Origin: JAHWKV01 sp040905365 | Lineage (GTDB): Bacteria > Actinomycetota > CADDZG01 > JAHWKV01 | Reading direction: 5' to 3' | NCBI GenBank assembly: GCA_040905365.1 | Contig: JBBDRQ010000080.1 | Location: forward strand, 1 to 64,000 | DNA length: 64,000 bases | In this document: piece after piece, positions 37,039 to 46,385 of the stretch | Numbering within the stretch: position 1 is the first letter of the stretch | Layout of the letters: each line of letters begins with the position of its first letter | Program-made: the position numbers and the translations under genes | Notes under the pieces: model-generated | The model's database searches: none | The model's input: the letters and a program-made list of their open reading frames with translations, nothing else | What the model was told of the DNA's origin: nothing

Positions 37039-37956
37039 GTGAGTAGCTCCACGCGTGCCGCTAGCTGTTCGGCCCTGGCCCGTTCGGCTCGTGAGCCCCT
37101 CTACGGCACCGCGCCCGCCAGTCCCGCTTGGCTCTTGTTGGAGCAGCCCGGATCCTGGGCCGCCGACCCTATGGCCACGGCTGGTCTGCGCGGTGAGCTT
37201 GCCGACGACCTAACCTCCCGGTCCACACAGCTGGGTTTTCGCATACTGCTCCTGCGCCGCAGTGCGGCCAAGACGCCACAGCAAGAGCGGCTGTGCTTTT
37301 TGGCCCGATCCACTCAGTCGGGCGCCTGGATTCGACGCCTGGGACTGAAAGACCCTGCGGAGCTGTTGGCCCTAGACCTAAGCGTACTAGCCTGCGACGA
37401 ACCGCCGGCCCTGGGCGATCCGTGTGAGCCTATCTACACGATATGTACCCACGGGCGCCGGGATCCATGCTGCGCGGAGTACGGCCGGAGCCTGATACGG
37501 CAGCTCAACGGCGCCGACGAGCCCTCTCTCCACAAACGCGTATGGGAGTCCTCCCACCTGGGCGGCCACCGTTTTGCCGCCAACCTGGCCTGCTTTCCCG
37601 ACGCCGTGTTCTACGGACAGGTGGAGCCGGAGGAGGTCGGGGGGGTGCTCGACGCCTGCCGGGATGGGCTCATCTACATGCCGCGTTACCGGGGCCGTTC
37701 AGCCTTTAGCCCGACGGTTCAGGCCGCCGACCACTACCTGCGGTCCCGGCTGGGGATAAGGAGCCTGGACGACCTGCAATTGGTGAGCGAGCAGGAGACG
37801 GGCGCAAACACCTTCGGGGTGAAGTTTACCGGCGCCGGAGGCGAGATCCACCGCGTTGAGGTCGAGATCCACGAAGGAAGGTTGCGGCCCGAAAGCTGCA
37901 ACAAGGACAAGCTCACCCCGGTTAGGCGTTACGCGATGCGCTACGTGGACGGCTGA
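37039..37956 (+). CDS. Sucrase/ferredoxin-like (thioredoxin-like [2Fe-2S]) protein
   Basis: A 305-residue protein of the Suc_Fer-like family. A thioredoxin-like ferredoxin domain occupies about residues 130-230, with CTHGRRDPCCAEYG as the probable cluster-binding loop and SSHLGGHRFAANLACFPD following it. The N-terminal ~120 residues contain EQPGSW, typical of the family. Start GTG at 37039 is the best candidate, though AGGGG lies almost against it. Redox partner unknown. The 3' end overlaps the exonuclease gene by 35 bases in opposite orientation. Confidence 0.8.
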   Translation: MSSSTRAASCSALARSAREPLYGTAPASPAWLLLEQPGSWAADPMATAGLRGELADDLTSRSTQLGFRILLLRRSAAKTPQQERLCFLARSTQSGAWIRRLGLKDPAELLALDLSVLACDEPPALGDPCEPIYTICTHGRRDPCCAEYGRSLIRQLNGADEPSLHKRVWESSHLGGHRFAANLACFPDAVFYGQVEPEEVGGVLDACRDGLIYMPRYRGRSAFSPTVQAADHYLRSRLGIRSLDDLQLVSEQETGANTFGVKFTGAGGEIHRVEVEIHEGRLRPESCNKDKLTPVRRYAMRYVDG

Positions 37957-38839
37957 GCGCATTGAGTAGGCGGTTGACCGGCGTCGTCAACCCGTAGCGA
38001 GCGGCCAGTTGCTGTAGCGCTTCGTTGGAGTCGCCGCTCGGGCGCTGCATAGCAACCTCGCCGACCGGGGCATCGGCGGTGATTAGCGACACCTGCACTG
38101 CGCAGTCCAGGTAGTCGAGGCTGTTTCTCACCTTGCCCAGGGCTCCGGTACCGTCGCCCGTTAAGGCCGCCTCGATGATGGCGCTCAAGCTTCCGTGCTT
38201 GCGGATCAGCGCGGCGGCGGTCTTCTCACCCACGCCCATAACTCCGGGCAGCCCGTCGGAGGTATCCCCCCGCAGCACCGCATACTCGCCGTAGGCCCGG
38301 CCCGGAATCGAGTACTTACGCTCTATGTAAGCCTCGTCGACCCGGGTCAACTGTGAGACGCCCCGCATCGGGTACAAGACGCATACTTCCGGATCGCGCA
38401 CCAACTGGAACAGGTCCCGGTCGCCGGAGACGATCTCCACCGCACCCGGGCAGCGAGGGATCAGGGCACCGATAACATCCTCCGCCTCGTAGTCCGAAGC
38501 AGCCGCCACAGCTATCCCCGTGGCCTGCACAATCTCGAAGATCACAGGGAGCTGCGTGTCCAATTCCTCCAGCGGATCGCCCACCCGGTGCGCCTTGTAG
38601 GAATCGATCAGATCGACCCTCCAGGCCGGACGCCAACTGGCGTCGTCGGCGCAGACCAGCAGGTCCGGATCCCGGTCCTCTACCAGGCGGCTGAGCATGT
38701 TCAAAAAGCCGTAGGCCGCGTTGACCAGCATGCCGTCGGGGGCCTTTAGCGACTCCGAGGCGGAGAAGTAAGCGCGGTAGATAAGGCTCGCCGAGTCGAT
38801 CAGTAAGGCTAGCGGGCGGGAAGGATCCGACTGGTTCAT
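37922..38839 (-). CDS. Stand-alone 5'-3' exonuclease (Pol I N-terminal type)
   Basis: A 305-residue flap endonuclease/5'-3' exonuclease. Metal-binding acidic residues lie in ALLIDSASLIYRAYF, SDYEAEDVIGAL and SGDRDLFQLV, and the helix-hairpin-helix lies in DTSDGLPGVMGVGEKTAAAL. It lacks a polymerase domain, as in the separate actinobacterial exonucleases. Roles are DNA repair and Okazaki or flap processing. The last 35 bases overlap the convergent Suc_Fer-like gene. Confidence 0.93.
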   Translation of the reverse strand: MNQSDPSRPLALLIDSASLIYRAYFSASESLKAPDGMLVNAAYGFLNMLSRLVEDRDPDLLVCADDASWRPAWRVDLIDSYKAHRVGDPLEELDTQLPVIFEIVQATGIAVAAASDYEAEDVIGALIPRCPGAVEIVSGDRDLFQLVRDPEVCVLYPMRGVSQLTRVDEAYIERKYSIPGRAYGEYAVLRGDTSDGLPGVMGVGEKTAAALIRKHGSLSAIIEAALTGDGTGALGKVRNSLDYLDCAVQVSLITADAPVGEVAMQRPSGDSNEALQQLAARYGLTTPVNRLLNALSRPRSASRNA

Positions 38840-38896
38840 AACCAGTCGGAGTGTAGCTCAGGCGCCGCAAACGTCTGCCGTTTACGGCGGGGGTAT

Positions 38897-38917
38897 CCGG
38901 GGGCTTGACGCCCCCGG
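38897..38917 (-). terminator. Hairpin terminator after glpX
   Basis: A perfect 8-base-pair stem CCGGGGGC/GCCCCCGG with loop TTGAC starts four bases after the glpX stop codon on the minus strand. There is no T-run. Confidence 0.6.
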
Positions 38918-38920
38918 AGG

Positions 38921-39928
38921 TTAATCGTAGCGAATCCCTGAGAACTTCATCAGCTTGTTCCAGTTGTGATCCGCGGTGATCCAGCGCACCGTGCCGGTTC
39001 GTGAGCGCATGGCCAGAGACTCGGTGGTGGCGCCGTCTTTGCGGTACTTGACCTCCTTCAGCAGGTCTCCACCGGTGATGCCGGTAGCTGCGAAGTACGC
39101 GTCCCCCTGGACCAACTCTTCCAGCGATATCACCCGGCTGAGGTCATACCCGGCGTCGAGCACTTCCTGGCGCTCCTTGTCGCTTTGCGGGTCCAGCCTG
39201 CCGAGGAGGTTACCGCCGATGCACTTGAGGGCTGCTGCGCTGATTACGCCCTCGGGCGTACCACCGGTGCCGAGCATGAGGTCCACGCCGGTTCCCGGAG
39301 TGCAGGCCGAGATCGAAGCAGCCACATCGCCGTCGGTGATCAGCCGTATCCGGGCGCCCGCTTCGCGCACCTCGGCGATCAGACCCTTGTGCCGAGGCTT
39401 GTCCATGATGATGACGGTCACGTCATCGACGTCGACGCCCTTAGCTTTGGCCACCTTCTTGACGTTGTCCGCCGGCGGGGCGTCCAGGTCGATGACGTCG
39501 GCTGCCTCGGGGCCGGTGGCTATCTTGTCCATGTAGTAACAGGGGCCGGGATCGAACATGGCCCCCCGACCGGCTACCGCTATGACCGAGAGGGCTCCGG
39601 GCATGCCCCGGGCCGTGATGGTCGTGCCTTCGACCGGGTCCACCGCGATGTCAACCTGCGGCGGCTCGCCGGTTCCCACCCGTTCCCCGTCGTAGAGCAT
39701 GGGTGCGTCGTCCTTCCCACCTTCGCCGATCACCACAATCCCGTCCATGGAGCAGGTGGAGATCATCAGCCGCATCGCATCCACGGCGGCTTTGTCGGCG
39801 GCTTCCTTGTCTCCGCGACCCATCCACCGGGCACCGGCCAGCGCAGCTGCCTCGGTTACCCGGACAAGCTCCATTCCGAGATTGCGGTCATCTTCGGTCA
39901 AACCTGAGGCGTGCTTATTTGCGTTCAT
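38921..39928 (-). CDS. glpX: Fructose-1,6-bisphosphatase, class II
   Basis: A 335-residue gluconeogenic phosphatase. GlpX blocks are visible: ARWMGRGDKEAADKAAVDAM, VVIGEGGKDDAPML, IAVDPVEGTTITARGMPGAL and GTGGTPEGVISAAALKCIGG. Class II is the usual FBPase of actinobacteria. AAGGGGATT precedes the ATG. It has its own terminator and is probably monocistronic. Confidence 0.95.
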   Translation of the reverse strand: MNANKHASGLTEDDRNLGMELVRVTEAAALAGARWMGRGDKEAADKAAVDAMRLMISTCSMDGIVVIGEGGKDDAPMLYDGERVGTGEPPQVDIAVDPVEGTTITARGMPGALSVIAVAGRGAMFDPGPCYYMDKIATGPEAADVIDLDAPPADNVKKVAKAKGVDVDDVTVIIMDKPRHKGLIAEVREAGARIRLITDGDVAASISACTPGTGVDLMLGTGGTPEGVISAAALKCIGGNLLGRLDPQSDKERQEVLDAGYDLSRVISLEELVQGDAYFAATGITGGDLLKEVKYRKDGATTESLAMRSRTGTVRWITADHNWNKLMKFSGIRYD

Positions 39929-40038
39929 ACAATCCCCTTATTACTTGGTCGGGTCCGGTGGACCAATTCAGGTACCCGGGCAAATACTTTGCTGCTCAGC
40001 CGTGCAAGACACTCCCGTAACGCCTGTACACTTTGCCT

Positions 40039-40317
40039 ATGGGCTTGGAAGACACGCACCAGTTCGACCGCCACCATACTCGCGAGCTTCCGCGCACGAC
40101 CGCAGTGAAGCAAACCCGCCGGTTGGCGGTCCTGGTCGTGGGCGGCTCCCTGATTACCCTCGGCCTCGCCTTGATTGTCCTGCCCGGTCCATTCACCATT
40201 CCGCCCGTACTGCTGGGCTTGACGATACTATCCTGGGAATTCGGCTGGGCCAAACGCCTGCGGTACCATCTGAAGGCCAAGGCCAAACAGCTACGGAATC
40301 AAAGCCTGAAGCGTTAG
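40039..40317 (+). CDS. PGPGW-family membrane protein
   Basis: A 92-residue protein with two close membrane helices (about 32-72) containing the diagnostic LIVLPGPFTIPPVLLGL stretch followed by WEFGWAKRLR, a pattern of the actinobacterial PGPGW (TIGR02611) family. The N-terminus is hydrophilic and His-rich, the tail strongly basic. ATG at 40039; a TTG two codons earlier is possible. Function unknown. Confidence 0.75.
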   Translation: MGLEDTHQFDRHHTRELPRTTAVKQTRRLAVLVVGGSLITLGLALIVLPGPFTIPPVLLGLTILSWEFGWAKRLRYHLKAKAKQLRNQSLKR

Positions 40318-40362
40318 GGAGGGTTCGCATAATGCCCCTGCACCAGCAGGTCTAAGGGTCCG

Positions 40363-41610
40363 ATGCAACCGGGCACCGGCGGTGCTTTCAAAGCGGTCAA
40401 CGAGTTCTTCAACGCCGCCGCCGACATAGTCGAACTCTCCGATGCCAAGCGGGCGGTGCTTGGCGGAATCTACCGGGAGCTTAGGGTCCAGGTCCTTTTG
40501 TACAAGGACAACGGCGATGCGGAGGTGCTGACCGGCTATCGCATCCAGCACAACGGCGCCCGGGGGCCCTACAAGGGTGGCGTGCGCTTTCACCCCAGCG
40601 CCAACGTGGATGAGGTCCGCGCGCTCGCTTCTTTGATGACCTGGAAGACCGCCATCGTCGACGTTCCCTTCGGCGGCGCCAAGGGCGGTATCGAGGTGGA
40701 TCCGCGCAGACTTTCGCACACCGAGAAAGAGCGCATGACCCGCGTCTACATCAATCGGATTAGCCACCTCCTGGGATCCCACCGCGACATCCCCGCCCCC
40801 GACGTAAACACCGACGCCCAGACGATGGCGTGGATGATGGACGAGTACAGCAAGCTGCACGGATACACGCCGGAGATCGTCACCGGCAAACCGATCGCCT
40901 TGGGGGGATCCTTCGGGCGCGACGCCGCCACCGGCCGTGGCGCGGTCATCGTCATGAACGAAGCAGTCGAGTCCATGAAACTCGAGCCCTCCCAGTGCAC
41001 GGTAGCGATCCAGGGATTCGGCAACGTAGGCGGCTGGGCTGCCAGAGTGGCGCACGAGATGGGCTACAAGGTCGTTGCCGTCTCAGACTCGGAGGGGGGC
41101 GTCTACGACCCGTTGGGCCTGCAGGTAAGCCGATTGATCGGCCACCACCGGGAAACCAGGTTCGTCGGCGGATTCAGCGGGGCCGAGCCGGTCACCAACG
41201 ACGAGTTGTTGCGACTTCCCGTGGACATTCTGATACCCGCCGCGCTGGGCGAGGTGATCACCGCCGACAACGCCGACAAGCTGCAGTGCCGGATGGTGGT
41301 GGAGGGCGCCAACCACCCGGTAACCCCGGCGGCGGACGCCATCCTGTGGGATCGGGGAATTGTCGTGGTCCCCGACATCCTGGCCAACGCCGGAGGTGTC
41401 ATAGTCAGCTACTTCGAGTGGACCCAGAACATTCAGCAGTTCCGCTGGGACGAGACCGAGGTCAACCGGCGGCTCACCGCCAGATTGGTAGAGGCGTACG
41501 ACCGGGTTTGCACCTTCGCACAGCTCCAGGGCGTGTCGCTCAGGCTCGCCGCCTTCTGCATAGCAGTTCAACGGGTGGCCGAAGCCTCCCGCCTGCGCGG
41601 CTATATTTAA
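40363..41610 (+). CDS. gdhA: Glutamate dehydrogenase (Glu/Leu/Phe/Val family)
   Basis: A 415-residue amino-acid dehydrogenase interconverting glutamate and 2-oxoglutarate plus ammonia. Substrate-site blocks are GYRIQHNGARGPYKGGVRFH and TWKTAIVDVPFGGAKGG (catalytic lysine region), then PAPDVNTD; the Rossmann domain has AIQGFGNVGGWAA. Length fits the hexameric ~420-residue class, and the full IQHN-KGG block favours glutamate as substrate. No clear Shine-Dalgarno precedes the ATG. It sits 19 bases upstream of an aminotransferase gene, which suggests joint amino-acid metabolism. Confidence 0.92.
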   Translation: MQPGTGGAFKAVNEFFNAAADIVELSDAKRAVLGGIYRELRVQVLLYKDNGDAEVLTGYRIQHNGARGPYKGGVRFHPSANVDEVRALASLMTWKTAIVDVPFGGAKGGIEVDPRRLSHTEKERMTRVYINRISHLLGSHRDIPAPDVNTDAQTMAWMMDEYSKLHGYTPEIVTGKPIALGGSFGRDAATGRGAVIVMNEAVESMKLEPSQCTVAIQGFGNVGGWAARVAHEMGYKVVAVSDSEGGVYDPLGLQVSRLIGHHRETRFVGGFSGAEPVTNDELLRLPVDILIPAALGEVITADNADKLQCRMVVEGANHPVTPAADAILWDRGIVVVPDILANAGGVIVSYFEWTQNIQQFRWDETEVNRRLTARLVEAYDRVCTFAQLQGVSLRLAAFCIAVQRVAEASRLRGYI

Positions 41611-41629
41611 AGGCCGGAAGGAGGCACGG

Positions 41630-42841
41630 GTGGCGCGAAAGGCTGTTTCCGCGCGTATCGGGGCACTGGCCCAATCCATGGCAGGGCTCTTGGACTACCT
41701 GGACGATCCGGTCATGCAGGGCGTCTCCGACCCGGACGCGGCCGATTTCGTTTTCGGCAACCCGCACGACGGGGTGCTGCCGGAATTCTGGCAGGCACTG
41801 CAGCGGTGGAGCGAACCCCGCAACCAGGACTGGTTTGCGTACAAGCTGAACGAATCGGAGGCGACCGAACTGGTGGCCTCCTTTCTCACCCTGACACGCA
41901 GCCGGCCCTGGCCGGCAGAGCGGGTGCTGATGACCAACGGCACCTTCGCGGGCCTGGCGGTCAGCCTCAACGCCCTGGTGGACCCCACAGACGAGGTCAT
42001 CTATGCCCGGCCTCCATGGTTTTTCTACGAAGCGCTGATCCGGTCCGTAGGGGCGCAACCGGTGGAGGTGGAACCGGCCGCCGATTTTGGGCTCGATCTC
42101 GACGCCATAGCCGGGGCCCTGACGTCCCAGACCCGGGCGATCATAGTCAACTCACCCAACAACCCGACCGGTCGGATCTACCCGGCGGAGGTGCTCGAGA
42201 ACCTGGCCGAGGTGTTACGCGACGCAACGGTTCGCGCGGGGCGGCCTATCTACCTGCTGTCGGACGAGGCGTACAACCGAATTCTTTTCGATGGACGCGA
42301 GTTTCCCAGCCCCACCGACCATTACGACCACTCGGTGCTGCTGTACACCTACGGCAAGACGCTGCTGGCCCCCGGGCAGCGCTTGGGCTACATAGCCCTG
42401 TCGCCGGCGATGCCGGATGCCGAGGAGGTTCGTCAAAGCCTGTTCCTGGCTCAGACGCTGTGCGGATGGGCTTTCCCCAGCGCACTGATGCAGCATGCGC
42501 TGGCCGACATTCAGTTGCTGTCAATTGACGTCGACCGTCTCCAGCGCAGGCGGGATCGCGTGGTAGCCGGCTTGAGGCAAGCCGGCTACCAATCCAACCT
42601 GCCGGAGGGGACTTTCTACCTGCTGGTGAAAAGCCCGACGCCGGACGATGTCGCGTTCTGCAGGAAATTGGCCGAAAAAGGTGTATTCGTCCTACCGGGA
42701 CGGGCCTTTGAGACGCCCGGTTACTTCCGTATCTCGCTTACCGCCAACGACCGCATGATCGACAAAGCCCTGCCGGTATTCGCCGAAGTGTTCGCTTCGG
42801 TTGCGACCACCTCACCGTCTCCCGAAGGCGACGGGCGGTAG
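41630..42841 (+). CDS. PLP-dependent aminotransferase, class I/II
   Basis: A 403-residue fold-type I aminotransferase. Visible are NSPNNPTGRIYP, LSDEAYNRILFDG and the PLP-lysine region YTYGKTLLAPGQRLGYIAL, with a C-terminal RISLTAN arginine block for the substrate carboxylate. It lies directly behind glutamate dehydrogenase, so glutamate/2-oxoglutarate is a likely amino-group pair. Specificity is unknown. GGAAGGAGG is placed before the GTG at 41630. Confidence 0.88.
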   Translation: MARKAVSARIGALAQSMAGLLDYLDDPVMQGVSDPDAADFVFGNPHDGVLPEFWQALQRWSEPRNQDWFAYKLNESEATELVASFLTLTRSRPWPAERVLMTNGTFAGLAVSLNALVDPTDEVIYARPPWFFYEALIRSVGAQPVEVEPAADFGLDLDAIAGALTSQTRAIIVNSPNNPTGRIYPAEVLENLAEVLRDATVRAGRPIYLLSDEAYNRILFDGREFPSPTDHYDHSVLLYTYGKTLLAPGQRLGYIALSPAMPDAEEVRQSLFLAQTLCGWAFPSALMQHALADIQLLSIDVDRLQRRRDRVVAGLRQAGYQSNLPEGTFYLLVKSPTPDDVAFCRKLAEKGVFVLPGRAFETPGYFRISLTANDRMIDKALPVFAEVFASVATTSPSPEGDGR

Positions 42842-42864
42842 GTCCGAAAGCGAATTCTCGAACG

Positions 42865-44838
42865 CTACCAACTGGCTACGAAAAGACCGCCCATCATTAC
42901 CAGGGGGATGAGCGTCCACACCACCTCGAAGGCCAGCTCCCGCACCCGTCCGGGGGATTCGCTGCGCTGGCGATACCCGACCACCCGCACCACCACCGCC
43001 GAGGAGAACACCACAAACACGACGGCTGCCGCTATCAGTACCGGGGCGTACAAGAACTCCAGGGCCGGAGTGCCTATCAGCCGGTCCGCAGCCAGGGCAG
43101 AAAACAGAAGCACCAGATAGCTGATCGAGAACTTGAACAGGCCCATCGCGCTCATCGGGTCGGGGTTGGCGCGCAGCCTGATCGAGTAAAAGGTGAATAA
43201 TCCGCCCAGAATCACGGCCGAACCGAGATACAAAACGCCGAGCTGAGCCACCGGGTACATCAGCAGGCTGACGGCTAAGAGCACCACCGAGTACAGCACG
43301 ATCTGCCGGGTAGTCTCGTCGACGCCCTGAACTACCGGCAGCATGGGTACACCGGCTTGCTCGTACTCGTCGGAGTACCTCAGCGCCAACGCCCAAAAGT
43401 GCGGAGGTGTCCAGTAAAAGATGATCGCAAACAACACCCACGCCGCCGGGTGCAGCGAGTTGGTCACCGCCGCCCAGCCGACCAGTGCCGGCGCCGCACC
43501 GGCGGCTCCGCCGATCACGATGTTGGACGGAGTAGAGCGCTTCAGCCCGATCGTGTAGACGAACACGTAGAACAGGATCGCCGACGAGGCCAGCGCGGCC
43601 GCCAGGAAGTTGATGGCAACAGTCATGAACACCAGGCTGACCACGCCCAGCACCACCCCGAAGACGGCTGCATTGCGGGGCTCCACCTGGTTGGTCGGCA
43701 ACGGCCGGATCGCGGTACGCGCCATCTTTTGATCGATGTCCCGGTCAAAGTAGCAGTTGATCGCATTAGCCGATCCCGCGGCCAGGCTTCCGCCCAGCAG
43801 GGTCGCCAGCACCAGCCAGCCCGGCGGCCAGCCGCCCTCGGCAACGATCATGGCGGGCACGGTCGTGATCAAAAGCAGCTCGATGATGCGAGGCTTGGTT
43901 AGCATGAAGTAGGCCTTGACGCGCCCCCCTTTCTTCGATGCCGGCCGAGGCGCCCTTTCCTGGGACGCCCCCAACTCCGCCCGCCGGTAGCTCAGTACGG
44001 CCAGGGCCACCACCGCAACCCACAACAGCTCCCCGGTCAACACGTGGGCCACGATCGTCCACCGGGCACCCCCGCTGAGTACGTAGGTGCCTCCTACGGC
44101 TACCTGGACAATCCACAACGCAAACGCGCCATGGCCAAGCATCAGGAGCTGAGGATCCTTCGGGTCGCGCTTTGCCAGGCGAAATCCCTGGTACGCCAAG
44201 ACGCCTCCCAAAAGTGCGGCGAGGATTCGGTGCAGGTAGTGGACCAGCGGCGGTCCCGGATCCGGAGGAACCACCGATCCGTCCATCAGCGGCCAGTCGG
44301 AAAACGCGAGGCCGGCCGAGCTCTGTACGACCGCCGCCCCGACCATCAGCACCAAAAACGTGGAGGCACCCGAGAACAACGCAAGCTTGGACGTGCGGTC
44401 CAAGCCGCCCCCGCGCGCGGTAAAACTGCTCACCGTAGCGAAGGTAAGCAAACCTACCAGTGCAAGCGAAAGGAAAAAATGCAGCACTACCAGGTCGGCG
44501 TGCAGCTCGTCCAACACGACCTGGCGCCCGACCCCGGCCTGGATGATCACCGTCACCAGAGCGGCAAAAGCCGGCCAGAAGACCGGACCCACCGATCTGT
44601 ATTTGAGCCAGGCGGTAATCGCCAACGCCAGCACCAAGAAGCCGACGATCGAAGCGGCCAGCCGGTGGCTGTACTCGATGATCGCGGTCTGCTCCATCGG
44701 CGGGATCCACTGCCCGTGACACCTGGGCCAATCCGGGCAGCCCAAACCTGACCCGGTGGCTCGCACCAGGGCGCCGACAAAGACCAATACGATGGCCAGG
44801 ACCGTCGTGGTCGAGGCCAGCTTCTGAAAACGATTCAT
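42865..44838 (-). CDS. ctaA-ctaB: Heme A synthase - heme O synthase fusion (CtaA-CtaB) with COX2-like C-terminal hairpin
   Basis: A 657-residue polytopic enzyme that would make heme A from protoheme through heme O. Residues ~1-290 are CtaA/COX15 (GCPDWPRCHGQWIPP loop, EYSHRLAAS and HYLHRILA heme histidines). Residues ~306-585 are the farnesyltransferase CtaB (TKPRIIELLLITTVP, NCYFDRDIDQKMARTAIRPLP). Residues ~595-657 add two helices joined by a charged loop and ending VVWTLIPLVMM, very like the TM1-TM2 hairpin of cytochrome oxidase subunit II in the same operon. It is last in the cox operon. Confidence 0.93.
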   Translation of the reverse strand: MNRFQKLASTTTVLAIVLVFVGALVRATGSGLGCPDWPRCHGQWIPPMEQTAIIEYSHRLAASIVGFLVLALAITAWLKYRSVGPVFWPAFAALVTVIIQAGVGRQVVLDELHADLVVLHFFLSLALVGLLTFATVSSFTARGGGLDRTSKLALFSGASTFLVLMVGAAVVQSSAGLAFSDWPLMDGSVVPPDPGPPLVHYLHRILAALLGGVLAYQGFRLAKRDPKDPQLLMLGHGAFALWIVQVAVGGTYVLSGGARWTIVAHVLTGELLWVAVVALAVLSYRRAELGASQERAPRPASKKGGRVKAYFMLTKPRIIELLLITTVPAMIVAEGGWPPGWLVLATLLGGSLAAGSANAINCYFDRDIDQKMARTAIRPLPTNQVEPRNAAVFGVVLGVVSLVFMTVAINFLAAALASSAILFYVFVYTIGLKRSTPSNIVIGGAAGAAPALVGWAAVTNSLHPAAWVLFAIIFYWTPPHFWALALRYSDEYEQAGVPMLPVVQGVDETTRQIVLYSVVLLAVSLLMYPVAQLGVLYLGSAVILGGLFTFYSIRLRANPDPMSAMGLFKFSISYLVLLFSALAADRLIGTPALEFLYAPVLIAAAVVFVVFSSAVVVRVVGYRQRSESPGRVRELAFEVVWTLIPLVMMGGLFVASW

Positions 44839-44895
44839 CTAGGAGTGCTCACAGTATCGGACCAATCGCATGGGCTTTTGGCCCAGTGCGCCGAA

Positions 44896-45489
44896 TCATT
44901 CGACGATCGCGGTCCCGTTCATGTTCGGGTGCACGTCGCACAGGAAGTAGTACTCACCGGCCGGGATGGGTTCGACCTCCCACTCTCTGACCTCCGGCCC
45001 GGGAAAAAAGTCCTCCCGAAACACGGCTTCCGAGGCGCCCTCCTCTTCGAGAATTGTGACGTTGTGGGGCTGGGCCTCCTGATTTTCGAACCGGAGGATA
45101 AAGGGCGTGTCCGCCGGAATATTCAATTCGTCTTTGTCGAACTGGAGGTTGTCGGCCGCGATCTCCACCACCGGCAGTTCCTCTTCTTCGGCGTGGTCAT
45201 CCGGGAAATCGACCACGCCGGCAACCGCGGCACCCCCTATTAGCAGCGGAACCAAAGCGATGCCCGCGAGCATGCTCATTGAGGCCTTTCCCAGCTTCTT
45301 CGCCGCGGCCGCCGCCGCAAAGCCCATGAGCAGATTGAACGCCAGCAACAGGGCGATGCCCGTTGCAACCGTGTGGGGGACATTGAGCAGGATGTAGGAC
45401 ACCGACAAAGCCAAGAAACCTATGAACGCCAGGGCGCCGACGGGTATCAAGATGGGCAGCAAAAGGCGGTCCCGCATTTCATTGTTCAC
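44896..45489 (-). CDS. Membrane-anchored cupredoxin
   Basis: A 197-residue protein with about three N-terminal membrane helices (10-95) and an extracellular cupredoxin domain (about 110-197). The copper ligands are visible as the first His in QPHNVTILE and the Cys-x-x-His-x-x-Met set in FLCDVHPNMNGT. It probably transfers electrons to, or copper into, the oxidase. The GTG at 45489 overlaps the ctaG stop and has GGAGG seven bases upstream. Confidence 0.88.
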   Translation of the reverse strand: MNNEMRDRLLLPILIPVGALAFIGFLALSVSYILLNVPHTVATGIALLLAFNLLMGFAAAAAAKKLGKASMSMLAGIALVPLLIGGAAVAGVVDFPDDHAEEEELPVVEIAADNLQFDKDELNIPADTPFILRFENQEAQPHNVTILEEEGASEAVFREDFFPGPEVREWEVEPIPAGEYYFLCDVHPNMNGTAIVE

Positions 45490-46355
45490 CGCACGACCTC
45501 CATCTTGTTGACCTCTCTTTCCAGCTCCTGCCAGGTTGTTTCGTCCGGGATCCCCGACTCTTCCCGGGCAGCCCACTTGAAGAACAGATAAGCGATTATC
45601 GCCCAGAGCAGCAACCCGCCACCCAGCTTCATAATCAGTCCGGAGACCTGAGCGTCGGCAACCGCGTCGAAGCCGGTGATCAGCCTCGGCATCTCAGCAT
45701 ACGCACCATACAGCGGGTGCTCGGCAAAGGTCAGAAACGACGCCGGGACCGTCGGCACGATGGTCTGCCCGAACAAGTAAAGCATCTGTCCGGGCGGGCT
45801 GATGCGCGGAAGCTCGGTCATCGGGCTAAACACCGGCCACCACATGATCAGCGCCGACGCCATCAGCACGAAGTGGACGCCGAAATGAAACAGCTCGTTG
45901 TTCACGCTGGTGTTGACCATCCACGGCAGGTGGGTAAACACCAGTAGTCCGTTGAACAGCAACAGGGCGGGCAGCGGCCTGGTGAGCCGCCGCATTGCGG
46001 CCATCAGCCACTCGGGCTTGAGCAGACGCCTGGCCATCCAGTCGGGCGTGCCCAGCAACAGCAACGGCGCCGCTACCATGGTGAACAGCATGTGCTGCAC
46101 CATGTGTACGCTGAACAGATAGTTCTCAGCCAGGTCGTGTACCGGCCAGTCCGCCCCGATCCACAGGGCGGCTATACCCAGGGCAAAGAACCAAACCTGC
46201 GCCTTGGTTGCCGCCGGTTCGGCCGGCGAGACGTGCTCCGGACCCCAGTAGCGAACTGCCAGGGCGTACAGACCCAGCGCCCCGATCATCACGGCCCACA
46301 CCGACGGATACGGCGACCAGCGCATCAGGTCTCCGTTTACGTGAGCTAGAAGCAT
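45486..46355 (-). CDS. ctaG: CtaG (caa3-type) cytochrome oxidase assembly protein
   Basis: An about 289-residue protein with seven membrane helices. Blocks ENYLFSVHMVQHMLFTMVAAP and LLLGTPDW are typical of the caa3_CtaG family, which is needed for copper insertion into subunit I. Start is ATG 46355; GTG at 46367 is an alternative and neither has a strong Shine-Dalgarno. It is within the cox operon, coupled to the cupredoxin gene. Confidence 0.88.
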   Translation of the reverse strand: MLLAHVNGDLMRWSPYPSVWAVMIGALGLYALAVRYWGPEHVSPAEPAATKAQVWFFALGIAALWIGADWPVHDLAENYLFSVHMVQHMLFTMVAAPLLLLGTPDWMARRLLKPEWLMAAMRRLTRPLPALLLFNGLLVFTHLPWMVNTSVNNELFHFGVHFVLMASALIMWWPVFSPMTELPRISPPGQMLYLFGQTIVPTVPASFLTFAEHPLYGAYAEMPRLITGFDAVADAQVSGLIMKLGGGLLLWAIIAYLFFKWAAREESGIPDETTWQELEREVNKMEVVR

Positions 46356-46385
46356 CTCAGCTTGCACCGCCGGCTGGTTGGGCGC

